From contig CAYFMP010000046.1 in assembly GCA_964344215.1 (NCBI GenBank), forward strand, positions 1-31,002: 31,002 nt of DNA. The letters run 5' to 3'. Of this stretch, positions 7,616-16,809 are shown piece by piece. Each line of letters starts with the position of its first letter. The stretch's first letter is position 1. The notes below the pieces were generated by a model. That model did not search any database. It saw only the letters and a program-made list of their open reading frames with translations, and had not been told where the DNA came from. The DNA comes from CAYFMP01 sp964344215. GTDB lineage: Bacteria; Pseudomonadota; Alphaproteobacteria; Rhodospirillales; Casp-alpha2. The translations under genes and the position numbers were made by a program.

Positions 7616-9394
7616 ATGACGAAAATGACAACCGAAGAGGCCTTCGTGAAGGTCCTGCAAATGCATGGTATCGAACACGCTTTTGGGATCATCGGGTCAG
7701 CATTCATGCCCATATCCGATCTGTTTCCGAAGGCAGGCATCACGTTTTGGGATGTGGCGCACGAAACCAACGGCGGATTGATCTGCGACGGCTATACCCG
7801 GGCGACCGGCAAGATCGCCATGGCCATCGCCCAGAACGGACCGGGGGTCACCGGTTTCGTGACGCCGATCAAGACCGCCTACTGGAACCACACGCCGATG
7901 CTCCTGGTCACCCCGCAAGCCGCCAACAAGACGATCGGCCAGGGCGGTTTCCAGGAAGTGGAGCAAATGGCTTTGTTCAAGGACATGGTCTGTTATCAGG
8001 AAGAAGTCCGTGACCCCTCGCGCATGGCCGAAGTCCTCAATCGCGTGATCGAAAAGGCGATCCGCGGTTCAGCACCGGCGCAGATCAACGTGCCGCGAGA
8101 TTTCTGGACCCAGGTGATCGACATCGAGTTGCCTCCGGTCGTCCGGCTCGAACGACCGGCCGGCGGAGCCGCCGCCATCGCCGAGGCCGCCAAACTGCTG
8201 TCCGAAGCCGAATTCCCCGTCATCCTGTCCGGCGCCGGAGTCGTCCTCGGCGACGCCATCTCCGATTGTCAGGCGCTGGCCGAACGGCTCGACGCGCCGG
8301 TTTGCAGCGGCTATCAGCACAACGACAGCTTCCCGGGCAGCCACCCGCTGGCGGCCGGGCCGCTCGGTTACAACGGCTCCAAGGCCGCCATGGAACTAAT
8401 CGCCAAGGCCGACGTGGTATTGGCGCTTGGCACCCGGCTCAATCCTTTCTCGACCCTGCCGGGCTATGGCATCGACTATTGGCCGAACGACGCCAGTATT
8501 ATTCAGGTCGACATCAATTCCGACCGCATCGGATTGACCAAGAAAGTGACGGTCGGCATCTGCGGCGACGCCAAGATGGTCGCGCAGCAGATTCTGGAGA
8601 AGCTCCCGCCGAGCGCCGGCGACACCGGGCGCGAAGAGCGCAAGGCCCTCATCCATCAGACCAAGTCGGCCTGGATGCAGACGCTCAGCAGCATGGACCA
8701 CGAGGACGACGATCCCGGCACCACCTGGAATGCCGAAGCCCGCGAGCGCGAGGCCGACCTGATGTCGCCCCGCATGGCGTGGCGTGCCATTCAGGCCGGC
8801 CTTCCGGAGAACGCCATCATATCCAGCGACATCGGCAACAATTGCGCGATCGGCAACGCCTACCCGACGTTCGAGGAGGGCCGGAAATATCTTGCGCCGG
8901 GGCTTTTCGGCCCTTGCGGCTATGGATTTCCGTCCATCCTTGGCGCCAAGATCGGTTGCCCTGACGTGCCCGTCGTCGGTTTCGCAGGCGACGGCGCGTT
9001 CGGCATCAGCATGAACGAGATGACCTCGTGCGGCCGCGACGAATGGCCGGCCATCACCATGGTCATATTCCGCAACTATCAATGGGGCGCCGAGAAGCGT
9101 AATTCCATTCTGTGGTACGACAACAACTTCGTCGGCACCGAATTGAATCCGGACCTCAGCTACGCCAAGGTCGCAGAAGGCTGCGGCCTGAAAGGCGTCC
9201 GGGCCACCACGCAATCGGAACTTACGGCGGCGCTGCAAGACGCCTGCAAAGCTCAGGAAGACGGCGTGACGACGTTTATCGAAGTCGTCCTCAACCAGGA
9301 GCTCGGTGAACCGTTCCGTCGCGACGCCATGAAGGCGCCGGTCGAGGTCGCCGGCATCAGCGCCGACGATATGCGGCCGCAACAATCGATCTAA
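7616..9394 (+). CDS. xsc: Sulfoacetaldehyde acetyltransferase
   Basis: The 592-residue thiamine-diphosphate enzyme converts sulfoacetaldehyde and phosphate to acetyl phosphate and sulfite. The start chosen is ATG 7616, after TTGGAGAG; the frame is open to 7514 but that part overlaps the end of ald and is not family-like. Visible features are the ThDP glutamate E50 in VAHETNGG, the early MTTEEAFVKVLQMHGIEHAFGIIGSAFMP opening, and the ThDP/Mg motif GDGAFG at 458-463 followed by RNYQWGAEKRN. Length and the IIGSAFMP and NAYPTFEEGRKYLAPG segments fit Xsc rather than acetolactate synthase. It follows ald by 91 bp and precedes pta, a standard taurine desulfonation order. The sulfite must be removed elsewhere, because no clear sulfite dehydrogenase is encoded nearby. 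Confidence 0.95.
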   Translation: MTKMTTEEAFVKVLQMHGIEHAFGIIGSAFMPISDLFPKAGITFWDVAHETNGGLICDGYTRATGKIAMAIAQNGPGVTGFVTPIKTAYWNHTPMLLVTPQAANKTIGQGGFQEVEQMALFKDMVCYQEEVRDPSRMAEVLNRVIEKAIRGSAPAQINVPRDFWTQVIDIELPPVVRLERPAGGAAAIAEAAKLLSEAEFPVILSGAGVVLGDAISDCQALAERLDAPVCSGYQHNDSFPGSHPLAAGPLGYNGSKAAMELIAKADVVLALGTRLNPFSTLPGYGIDYWPNDASIIQVDINSDRIGLTKKVTVGICGDAKMVAQQILEKLPPSAGDTGREERKALIHQTKSAWMQTLSSMDHEDDDPGTTWNAEAREREADLMSPRMAWRAIQAGLPENAIISSDIGNNCAIGNAYPTFEEGRKYLAPGLFGPCGYGFPSILGAKIGCPDVPVVGFAGDGAFGISMNEMTSCGRDEWPAITMVIFRNYQWGAEKRNSILWYDNNFVGTELNPDLSYAKVAEGCGLKGVRATTQSELTAALQDACKAQEDGVTTFIEVVLNQELGEPFRRDAMKAPVEVAGISADDMRPQQSI

Positions 9395-9431
9395 AGGGCG
9401 GCGGAATTTTCGCCGAGGACTGCTATAAAGG

Positions 9432-9467
9432 GGGTCGGGGACCTGGGCTCCCCGGCCCTGAATTTTT
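9432..9467 (+). terminator. Stem-loop with T-run between xsc and pta (terminator or attenuator)
   Basis: GGGTCGGGG at 9432-9440 pairs over all nine positions (one T-G wobble) with CCCCGGCCC at 9450-9458, with a 9-nt loop, and is followed by TGAATTTTT. It lies 37 bp after the xsc stop and 34 bp before the pta ATG. It has the form of an intrinsic terminator inside an operon and could partly terminate or stabilise the upstream mRNA, lowering pta relative to xsc. Confidence 0.6.
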
Positions 9468-9501
9468 CGGGGTCCTCTAGGCCCTCCAGGGAACCGGAGC
9501 C

Positions 9502-10425
9502 ATGCTCAGCGACAGGCCGTTCGAAATACCCGCCTATCTTCTCGAGCACGCCGATGACCTGCCGGAAAGCCGCGTGGCCGTCGCCGGCGCCGACCATCCG
9601 TTGGTCATGGAGAGCCTGCGTCTGGCGGTCGAGGCCGGTTTGATCGAGCCGATCCTGGTCGGTAATTCTGAGCACATCCGCGACGCCGCTAAACTGGTTG
9701 GCTTCGACATCTCCAGGTTCGACATCGTCGCCGCCGACCGCGAAGCGTCGATTTGCGAGAAGGCGGCCGGCCTCGCCGGCAGTGGCGAGGCCCAGGTGTT
9801 AATGAAGGGACACGTCCATTCCGACGCCATCATGCGCGCCGCTCTCAGCCGAAAAGCGGACTTGCGCACCGAGCGCAAGGCATCGCATATCTTCCACATG
9901 ACGGTTCCCGACAGCGACCAAGTACTGCTGATCACCGACGGAGCGCTCAATGTCGCCCCCGATATCGACACCAAGCTCGACATCGTCCGAAACGCCGTTG
10001 AGGTCGGGCACTCGCTTGGCAACGCCGAGCCGCGCGTCGCTATGTTGTCGGGAACCGAATCGGTGATCGAATCGATGCCGTCCAGCGTCGAGGCGGCCGA
10101 GTTGGTCGAACGCGCCGCCGAGGAAGTCGACGGCGCCCTTGTCGACGGGCCGTTCGGGTTCGACAACGCGGTCTCGCCAGCCGCCGCCGAACTCAAGGAG
10201 ATCGACGGGCCGGTGGCCGGTCAAGCCGACATCCTGGTCGTTCCCAACATCGAGACCGGTAATGGGCTGTTCAAGATGATGGTCTACTTCATGAGCGGAT
10301 TGGCCGCCGGTGTCGTCATGGGTGCTCGGGTTCCCATCGTATTGACCTCCCGGGCCGACCCTCCCGAAGCGCGCATTGCCGCCACCGCCATCGCCGCCAT
10401 CGTCGCCGGTCGGCAAACCGAGTAG
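9502..10425 (+). CDS. pta: Phosphate acetyltransferase (phosphotransacetylase)
   Basis: The 307-residue product belongs to the phosphate acetyl/butyryl transferase family and would convert acetyl phosphate and CoA to acetyl-CoA, the last step after Xsc. Visible signatures are VLMKGHVHSDAIMRAAL, the LITDGALNVAPDI segment, MLSGTESVIESMPSS and the C-terminal VVPNIETGNGLFKMMVYF...GARVPIVLTSRAD. The single-domain length matches the short Pta type often linked to xsc, not the long enteric form. ATG 9502 follows GGAGCC. It ends only 3 bp before the convergent stop of the LysR gene. Confidence 0.92.
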   Translation: MLSDRPFEIPAYLLEHADDLPESRVAVAGADHPLVMESLRLAVEAGLIEPILVGNSEHIRDAAKLVGFDISRFDIVAADREASICEKAAGLAGSGEAQVLMKGHVHSDAIMRAALSRKADLRTERKASHIFHMTVPDSDQVLLITDGALNVAPDIDTKLDIVRNAVEVGHSLGNAEPRVAMLSGTESVIESMPSSVEAAELVERAAEEVDGALVDGPFGFDNAVSPAAAELKEIDGPVAGQADILVVPNIETGNGLFKMMVYFMSGLAAGVVMGARVPIVLTSRADPPEARIAATAIAAIVAGRQTE

Positions 10426-10428
10426 CTG

Positions 10429-11412
10429 CTACGGTCCGATTGCCATGCGCGCCGCCGCCCACGGTGCCAGCGCCAGCACGTCCTTGGCCACCATTTCCCC
10501 AAGGATGGCCTCGGCATCGACGATGATGCGCCGGGGCAGCTTTCCCGTCTCGCCGCGCCGGAACACCAGATAGAGACTCCTCGACATCGCCGGCCCCGGC
10601 AGCGGCACCGCCGAAAGTTCGCCGGCCAGGGCGCGACCGTGAACCAGGCAGAGCGGCGTCGTGATCGCCCAGCCGATGCCGCCGGAAACCATGGCGAAGA
10701 CCGGGTCGGTACCGTCGAACTCGAGCGATTGCGGCACTTGCACTTGCAGGTCTTCGAGATGGCGCTCGATCTGGGCGCCGATCAGCGAGCGCCCCGAATA
10801 ACGGATGAAGGCATGGTTGCGGGCGAGGTCTTCCAGTCGTACCTCGTCGATTGCCGATGCCATGCGCCTGGGCAGGACCAGCAAGAACGGCTCGACCAGC
10901 AGCCGGCGACGGGCCAAGCCTTTGCGCCCCTTCATGGGATCGCTGGAAACGATGAAGTCGAGCCTGCGGTTGACGAGATCGTCTCCCAGGTTCGGCGAGA
11001 TGCCGGACCATACCGTAAGCCGCTCGGCGTGGTTTCGAAGCTTGCGGACCAGCGACGGACCGACCGTCGCCGCGAACGAGTCGATCAAGCCGATGCGCAC
11101 CGCCGGCAGAGCGGCGCCGGCGGCCTCGCGTACCGCCGCCTGCAGCCGCTCGCCCTCGGTCAACAGGCGGCGGGCACCTGCGGCCAAATCGAGGCCGGCG
11201 GCGGTCGGCTGAAGAGGTCGCGATGCGCGCTCGAACAGGGCCATCCCGAACCCCGCCTCGAGCCTCGCCACCGACTGCGACACCGCCGATTGGGTCATAC
11301 CGAGGCGGCGTGCCGCCGCGCTCATGCCGCCACTTTCGAAGACCGCCAGAAAGACGCGCAACGCGGCCAGGTCGAAGTCCAGGGAATCGCGCTTCGGAGA
11401 CCTGAGTTTCAT
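10429..11412 (-). CDS. LysR-family transcriptional regulator
   Basis: The 327-residue regulator starts at ATG 11412, the first ATG of the frame; a TTG lies six codons upstream. An N-terminal winged helix-turn-helix (about residues 12-70: DLAALRVFLAVFESGGMSAAARRLGMTQSAVSQSVARLEAGFG, then ASRPLQPTAAG) precedes a periplasmic-binding-protein-like effector domain. It is transcribed away from soxBDAG, with about 110 bp between the starts that hold a perfect palindrome. The classic LysR arrangement therefore predicts that it regulates the sarcosine oxidase operon and itself. The inducer is unknown; sarcosine or an upstream betaine-pathway compound is a guess from context. Confidence 0.9.
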   Translation of the reverse strand: MKLRSPKRDSLDFDLAALRVFLAVFESGGMSAAARRLGMTQSAVSQSVARLEAGFGMALFERASRPLQPTAAGLDLAAGARRLLTEGERLQAAVREAAGAALPAVRIGLIDSFAATVGPSLVRKLRNHAERLTVWSGISPNLGDDLVNRRLDFIVSSDPMKGRKGLARRRLLVEPFLLVLPRRMASAIDEVRLEDLARNHAFIRYSGRSLIGAQIERHLEDLQVQVPQSLEFDGTDPVFAMVSGGIGWAITTPLCLVHGRALAGELSAVPLPGPAMSRSLYLVFRRGETGKLPRRIIVDAEAILGEMVAKDVLALAPWAAARMAIGP

Positions 11413-11438
11413 GTCGAAATATAATATCAATTAATATC

Positions 11439-11461
11439 GAACATAAAAATAATTAATGTTC
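11439..11461. promoter_or_regulatory. LysR-type operator: GAACAT-N11-ATGTTC
   Basis: A perfect 6-bp inverted repeat spaced by 11 A/T bases includes the T-N11-A core of LysR boxes. It lies in the AT-rich gap between the LysR gene and soxB, 60 bp before the soxB GTG and 27 bp before the LysR ATG. This is where a LysR protein would repress itself and activate the divergent operon. Confidence 0.65.
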
Positions 11462-11520
11462 TCGCGCGCCGTCCGAATGCGCGTTAGGGTGCGCGACAAT
11501 CTCGCCAGCAAGGACCCGCC

Positions 11521-12772
11521 GTGACCCGCTATTCCATCTTCAGCCTGGCCCGCAACGCGCTCCGCCACCAGACCGGCTGGACCGAGGCGCAGCCCGGACC
11601 CAAAGCCCGCGTACGACGTCATCGTCATCGGCGGCGGCGGCCACGGTTTGGCGACCGCTTACTACTTGGCCAAGGAGCACGGCGTGACCAACGTCGCCGT
11701 CCTTGAAAAAGGGTACCTCGGCGGCGGCAATACGGGGCGCAACACCACGATCGTGCGTTCCAACTACCTGCTCGAGGGTAATGCGCATTTCTACGAGCTT
11801 TCCATGAAGCTGTGGGAGGGCATGAGCCAGGACCTCAACTTCAACGTCATGATGAGCCACCGGGGCGTTCTCAACCTGGCCCATTCGGACCCGCAGATCG
11901 ACGCCTTCCAGCGCCGCGGCAACGCCATGCGCCTGAACGGCATCGACGCCGAGTACCTGGACCGCGACCGGGTCCAACAGTTGGTGCCGGCCCTCGATTG
12001 CTCCGACGCCGCGCGCTATCCCGTCAAGGGCGGCCTGTTGCAACCGCGCGGCGGCACCGCGCGTCACGACGCCGTCGCCTGGGGCTATGCCCGCGCCGCC
12101 GACGCCCGCGGCGTCGATATCGTCGAGAACTGCGAAGTGACCGGCATCAACGTCGAGGCCGGCCGCGTCACCGGCGTCGAGACGACTCGGGGGACGATCG
12201 GGGCGCGGAAGATCGGCATTGCGGTTGCCGGTCACACCACCGAGGTCTGCCGGATGGTAGGCCTCACGCTGCCGATCGAGAGCCACGTGCTGCAGGCCAT
12301 GGTCAGCGAGCCGGTCAAACCGTGCCTCGACACCGTCGTCACATCGGGCGCCGCGCATTGCTATATCAGCCAGTCGGACAAGGGCGAGCTGGTGTTCGGC
12401 GGCGACCTCGACGGCTACAACTCGTACGCCCAGCGTGGCAACTTCCCGATCATCGAGCACGTGGTGGCGTCGGTCTGCGCGCTGTTCCCGAGCTTCAGCC
12501 GCTTGCGCCTGATGCGAACCTGGGGCGGCGTCATGGACATGACCATGGACGGCAGCCCGATCATCGCCAAGACGCCCATCGACGGGCTCTATCTCAACGG
12601 CGGCTGGTGCTACGGCGGCTTCAAGGCGACGCCGGGGTCGGGCTTCGTGTTCGCCCACACCATCGCCGAGGACCGGCCGCACCCGGCCAATGCGTGTTTC
12701 ACGCTGGAGCGCTTCGCCAGCGGCCACGTGCTCGACGAGAAGGGCGCCGGGCCGGTGCCGGGCGCGCACTAG
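11521..12772 (+). CDS. soxB: Sarcosine oxidase beta subunit, frameshifted near codon 25
   Basis: The beta subunit carries FAD and covalent FMN and oxidises sarcosine to glycine and formaldehyde equivalents. GTG 11521, with AAGGA 8 nt upstream, opens as MTRYSIFSLARNALRHQTGW, the standard SoxB N-terminus. The family continuation PDPKPAYDVIVIGGGGHGL (FAD loop) is found only in the +1 frame, which then runs on as ATAYYLAKEHG...GPVPGAH to 12772. The shift lies between about 11583 and 11598, in or next to a CCC run. Downstream, GGTARHDAVAWGYARAA holds the expected FMN-linked histidine. The rebuilt length of about 416 residues is normal. In the downstream frame the first usable start (TTG 11648) falls after the FAD loop, so an intact product needs the shift corrected. 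A one-base assembly error is as likely as a real mutation. Confidence 0.85.
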
Positions 12773-12787
12773 GGGAGGACCGGCTGG

Positions 12788-13066
12788 ATGCTGCTGATCA
12801 GATGTCCCTGGTGCGGCGAACGGGCGCAGTCGGAGTTCGCCTACGAGGGCGACGCCACCGTGTCGCGGCCCGACCCGGACGCCGTCTCCGACGCCGAGTG
12901 GGCCGGTTACATCTACCTCCGCGACAACCCGATGGGGCCGCACGACGAGACATGGCAGCACATCGCCGGCTGCCGGCGCTATTTCACGGTGCGGCGCGAT
13001 ACCCTGACCCATGAGATCCTTTCAACCTCCCCGCCAAAGGGCGGAACCGGCGGAGACGAGAAGTGA
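12788..13066 (+). CDS. soxD: Sarcosine oxidase delta subunit
   Basis: The 92-residue protein starts at ATG 12788, 15 bp after soxB and behind GGGGAGGA. It has the SoxD zinc site: MLLIRCPWCGER at the N-terminus (CPWC) and HIAGCRRYF near residue 62. The intervening YIYLRDNPMGPHDETWQH is characteristic of the subunit. It is the small structural zinc subunit of the heterotetramer. Its last codons overlap the start of soxA, so the two are translationally coupled. Confidence 0.93.
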   Translation: MLLIRCPWCGERAQSEFAYEGDATVSRPDPDAVSDAEWAGYIYLRDNPMGPHDETWQHIAGCRRYFTVRRDTLTHEILSTSPPKGGTGGDEK

Positions 13067-16000
13067 GCCGCCAGCCGTTCCGCAACACCGACGGCGGCCT
13101 CATCGACCGCAACCGCCCGCTCGCCTTCACCTTCAACGGGCGGCGCTATGAGGGCTACGCCGGCGATACCCTGGCCTCGGCCCTGCTCGCCAACGGCGTC
13201 CACCTACTCGGCCGCAGCTTCAAGTACCACCGGCCGCGCGGCGTCGTGAGCGACGGCGTCGAGGAACCCAACGCCCTCGTCCAGCTGGAGACCGGCCCGC
13301 GCACCCAGCCCAACCTGCGGGCCACCCGGATCGCACTCTACGACGGCCTGACGGCAGCCAGTCAGAACTGCTGGCCGTCGGTCGGCACCGATATCGGCGC
13401 CCTCAATGGGCTCTTCGCCGGACTCATGCCGTCGGCCTTCTACTACAAGACCTTCATGTGGCCGGCCCGTGCGTGGAAGGTCTACGAGCACGTCATCCGC
13501 AAGATCGCCGGTTTCGGCGTCGCCCCCGCCGTGCCCGACCCGGACCGCTACGAACACCGCTTCCGGCACTGCGACGTGTTGGTCGCCGGCGGCGGCCCGG
13601 CCGGGCTGACGGCGGCGCTGGCGGCGGCCCGGGCCGGCGCCCGGGTGATCGTGGCCGACGAGCGCAGCCGTTTCGGCGGCGCCCTTTTGGGCACCGACGA
13701 AAGGCTCGACGGCAAACCGGCCGCCGACTGGATCGAGGCAACCGTCGCCGAACTGGCCGCCATGCCCGACGTCACCCTGCTCGCCCGCACCACGGTCGCC
13801 GCCTACTACGACCACAACATGCTGGTCTTGAGCGAGCGCCCGGCCGACCACGCGCCGGAACCCTCCTCGCACCTTCCGGCCGAGCGCCTCTGGCAGGTCC
13901 GCGCCAGCCGAGTGGTGCTGGCCACCGGCGCCATCGAGCGGCCGCTGGTGTTCGCCGACAACGACCGCCCCGGCGTCATGCTGGCTTCGGCCGCCCGGGC
14001 CTACGCCAACCGCTATGCGGTGCGGGCGGGCGCACACGCCGTCGTCTTCACCAACAACGACTCGGCCTACGCCGCCGCCCTTGATTTGCAGCGGGCCGGC
14101 GTCGAGGTCATGGCCATTGTCGATGCCCGCGCCGACGGCAACGAGGCGCTGATCAAGCGGGCGCGGCAGGCCGGAATCGGCACGCTGACCGGTTCGGCCG
14201 TCGTCGCCGTCCACGGCACCAAGCGCGTTTCCGGCGTCGACGTCGCCGCCCTCGACGATCGGGGCGCTCCTACAGACGACACCCGTCACATCGTCTGCGA
14301 CCTAGTCGCCGTGTCGGGCGGCTGGAGCCCGAGCGTGCACCTGTTCTCGCAGTCGAAGGGCAAGCTCGCCTACGACGACACGCTCACCGCATTCGTGCCG
14401 GAGCGCTCGTTCCAGCGTGAGCGCTCGGCCGGCGCCTGCAACGGCGCCTTCGACCTCGGTCGCTGCCTGGCCGAGGGCGCCGAGGCCGGCGCCGCAGCCG
14501 CCCGTGAGGCCGGTTTCGCCGACGCCGCCGCCCCCTTCACTCCCAAAACCGCCGGGATCGCGCCGGCCGTTCCGCCGCGCCCGTTGTGGGACGTCGGCGC
14601 CACGGACGGCGTCCACGGCAAGCGCTTCGTCGACTATCAGAACGACGTCACCGCCGACGACGTGGCGCTGGCCCATCGCGAGGGCTACCGCTCGGTCGAA
14701 CACCTGAAGCGCTACACGACGCTCGGCATGGGCACCGATCAGGGCCGCACCAGCAACGTCAACGGGCTGGCCATCATGGCCGGACTGCGTGGGCAAGCGA
14801 TCCCGGCCGTCGGCACCACCACCTTCCGCCCGCCCTACACGCCGATCACGCTGGGCGCCATCGCCGGCGCCGAGCGCGGGCCGCACTTCGCGCCGACCCG
14901 GCGTACCGCCATGTACGACTGGCACGTGCGGGCCGGCGCCAGGTTCGTGCCGGCCGGGCTGTGGCTGCGCGCCCAAGTTTACCAACGCTCCGGCGAAGGG
15001 CTGATGGAGGCGATCTGGCGCGAGGCCAAACACGTGCGTGAAGCGGTCGGCATGGTCGACGTCTCGCCGCTGGGCAAGATCGACATCCAGGGCCGCGACG
15101 CCGGCGAATTTCTCAACCGCGTCTACATCAACGGCTTCGCCAAGCTCCCCGTCGGCAGGGTCCGCTACGGGGTGATGCTGCGCGAAGACGGCGTCGCCTT
15201 CGACGACGGCACGACGACGCGGATCGCCGACAACCACTTCATGATGACGACGACCACCGCCAACGCCGGCCCGGTCATGCGCCGCCTCGAATACCTCTCG
15301 CAGGTCGAGTGGCCGGAGTTGGACGTGCATCTGGTGTCGGTCACCGAGGAATGGGCGGCGATGGCACTGGCCGGGCCGGAGAGCCGCCGCCTGCTCGAAG
15401 CGATCACCACCGACATCGACGTCTCGAACGAGGCCTGTCCGTTCATGGCCTTTCGCCAGGGCACCATCGCCGGCGCGCCGGCCAGGCTGTTCCGCATCAG
15501 CTTCTCCGGCGAGCTGGCCTACGAGATCAACGTGCCGGCCGATTACGGCATGGCCGTGTGGAAGCGCATCATGGAGGCCGGGCGGGCGCAAGGCATCATC
15601 GCCTACGGCACCGAGGCGATGAGCATCCTGCGCATCGAGAAGGGCCACGTCGTCGGCGGCGAGATCAACGGCCGCGCCACCGCCGACGACCTGGGCTTCG
15701 GCGGCATGCTGTCGACCAAGAAGGACTTCATCGGAAGGCGGTCCTTGAACCGCTCGGCCTTCACGGAGCCGGGCCGCAAGCAGTTGGTCGGCCTGGTCCC
15801 GGCCGACGGCAAGACGCCGATCCCGAGGGGCGCGCAGATCGTCGCCGACCCGAACGCCAAGCCGCCGGTGCCGATGCTGGGCGAGGTCACGTCCAACTGC
15901 TACAGCCCCAACCTCGGCCACCCGATCGGCTTGGGCCTCGTCGCCGACGGTCGCGACCGTCACGGCGAGACGCTGGTGGCGTGCTCGCCGGTGACCGGCC

Positions 16001-16068
16001 AGCAGGTGGCGGTGCGCATCGCCGATCCCGTCTTCGTCGATCCGGAAGGAGAACGTCTGCGTGGTTGA
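13063..16068 (+). CDS. soxA: Sarcosine oxidase alpha subunit
   Basis: The 1001-residue subunit starts at GTG 13063 in a GTGA overlap with soxD. The domain order is: an N-terminal ferredoxin-like segment (about 15-100, FTFNGRRYEGYAGDTLASALLANGV); a dinucleotide-binding oxidoreductase domain with LVAGGGPAGLTAALAAARAGARVIVADE near 170-200 and the ATGAIERPLVF motif near 290; and from about residue 617 (MYDWHVRAGARF) a GcvT-like tetrahydrofolate-binding domain (VGMVDVSPLGKIDIQG, ARLFRISFSGELAYEINVP) with its C-terminal barrel. The folate domain captures the formaldehyde equivalent as 5,10-methylene-THF. Length and organisation are normal and no frame defect is seen. Confidence 0.95.
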   Translation: MSRQPFRNTDGGLIDRNRPLAFTFNGRRYEGYAGDTLASALLANGVHLLGRSFKYHRPRGVVSDGVEEPNALVQLETGPRTQPNLRATRIALYDGLTAASQNCWPSVGTDIGALNGLFAGLMPSAFYYKTFMWPARAWKVYEHVIRKIAGFGVAPAVPDPDRYEHRFRHCDVLVAGGGPAGLTAALAAARAGARVIVADERSRFGGALLGTDERLDGKPAADWIEATVAELAAMPDVTLLARTTVAAYYDHNMLVLSERPADHAPEPSSHLPAERLWQVRASRVVLATGAIERPLVFADNDRPGVMLASAARAYANRYAVRAGAHAVVFTNNDSAYAAALDLQRAGVEVMAIVDARADGNEALIKRARQAGIGTLTGSAVVAVHGTKRVSGVDVAALDDRGAPTDDTRHIVCDLVAVSGGWSPSVHLFSQSKGKLAYDDTLTAFVPERSFQRERSAGACNGAFDLGRCLAEGAEAGAAAAREAGFADAAAPFTPKTAGIAPAVPPRPLWDVGATDGVHGKRFVDYQNDVTADDVALAHREGYRSVEHLKRYTTLGMGTDQGRTSNVNGLAIMAGLRGQAIPAVGTTTFRPPYTPITLGAIAGAERGPHFAPTRRTAMYDWHVRAGARFVPAGLWLRAQVYQRSGEGLMEAIWREAKHVREAVGMVDVSPLGKIDIQGRDAGEFLNRVYINGFAKLPVGRVRYGVMLREDGVAFDDGTTTRIADNHFMMTTTTANAGPVMRRLEYLSQVEWPELDVHLVSVTEEWAAMALAGPESRRLLEAITTDIDVSNEACPFMAFRQGTIAGAPARLFRISFSGELAYEINVPADYGMAVWKRIMEAGRAQGIIAYGTEAMSILRIEKGHVVGGEINGRATADDLGFGGMLSTKKDFIGRRSLNRSAFTEPGRKQLVGLVPADGKTPIPRGAQIVADPNAKPPVPMLGEVTSNCYSPNLGHPIGLGLVADGRDRHGETLVACSPVTGQQVAVRIADPVFVDPEGERLRG

Positions 16069-16690
16069 CACCCCGACCCCGGCCGACAAGCGCTCGGCGC
16101 TGGCCGCCGCTTATCTCCCCGGCTCCTACGGGGCGAGCGGCGAGCGCGGCCCCGGCGTCGTCTTGAGGGAGCTGCGCGGCCTCAACGTCGTCCATATCGC
16201 CGGCGACGCTTCCGACAAGGCGTTCGCGGCGGCCGTCCGCACCGAGACCGGCTGCGCCCTGCCGACCGAGCCCAACACGGCCGCCGTCGCCGGCAGCGAA
16301 TGCACGGTGCTGTGGCTGGCGCCCGAGCGCTGGCTGGTGGTTTCGGCCCGCCACGGCGAGGGGCTGCTGGAGGAACGTTTCCGCCTCGCCCTGGCGTCGG
16401 GGTCGGCCGCCGTCACCGACGTGTCGAGCGGCCGCACGGTGATCCGCGTCTCCGGGCGCCGCGCCCGCGAACTGTTGGCCAAGAACTGTCCCATCGACCT
16501 TCACGAGCGCGCCTTCACGGCGGGCGGATGCGCCGGCACCAACGCGCTGCAAATCGCCGTCCTCCTGCACGCCTTGGACAGCGACACCATCGACGTCTAC
16601 GTGGCGCGCGGCTTCGCCCAGAGCCTGTGGGAACAGCTCACCGAGGGAGCGGCCGAATACGGCTACAGGGTCGACCCGGCCCACGGCTGA
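16061..16690 (+). CDS. soxG: Sarcosine oxidase gamma subunit
   Basis: The 209-residue product starts at GTG 16061, overlapping the end of soxA by 8 bp. It resembles SoxG: LRELRGLNVVHIAGDASDKAF, the LWLAPERWLVVS segment, SAAVTDVSSGRTVIRVSG.RARELLAKNCPIDLH, and a C-terminal VARGFAQSLWEQLTEGAAEYG. The fold is related to the GcvT / YgfZ barrel. It completes the soxBDAG operon. The order B-D-A-G is the usual one in proteobacteria and Corynebacterium. Confidence 0.92.
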   Translation: MVDTPTPADKRSALAAAYLPGSYGASGERGPGVVLRELRGLNVVHIAGDASDKAFAAAVRTETGCALPTEPNTAAVAGSECTVLWLAPERWLVVSARHGEGLLEERFRLALASGSAAVTDVSSGRTVIRVSGRRARELLAKNCPIDLHERAFTAGGCAGTNALQIAVLLHALDSDTIDVYVARGFAQSLWEQLTEGAAEYGYRVDPAHG

Positions 16691-16720
16691 GGCCCGGACG
16701 GCCGCGCCCGTAACCCGAAA

Positions 16721-16762
16721 TGAATGTCCGGTTTTGTCCGGAAATGTCAGGAAATGTCCGGG
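16721..16762. repeat. Decamer repeat array A (AAATGTCCGG-like)
   Basis: Four imperfect copies follow each other at a strict 10-nt period: TGAATGTCCG, GTTTTGTCCG, GAAATGTCAG, GAAATGTCCG. The array lies 31 bp behind soxG in a gene-free stretch. One turn of B-DNA is about 10.5 bp, so all copies would face almost the same side of the helix. No function is known to me. Confidence 0.6.
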
Positions 16763-16809
16763 TAACTACGGGGATCCTTGCCGTCCCGATAACCGAACCC
16801 GCCGGGAAA

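Noticed and set aside
11648..12772. A complete shorter flavoprotein starting at TTG 11648
   Set aside because: This start would lack the FAD-binding glycine loop, and the missing N-terminus is present upstream in another frame.
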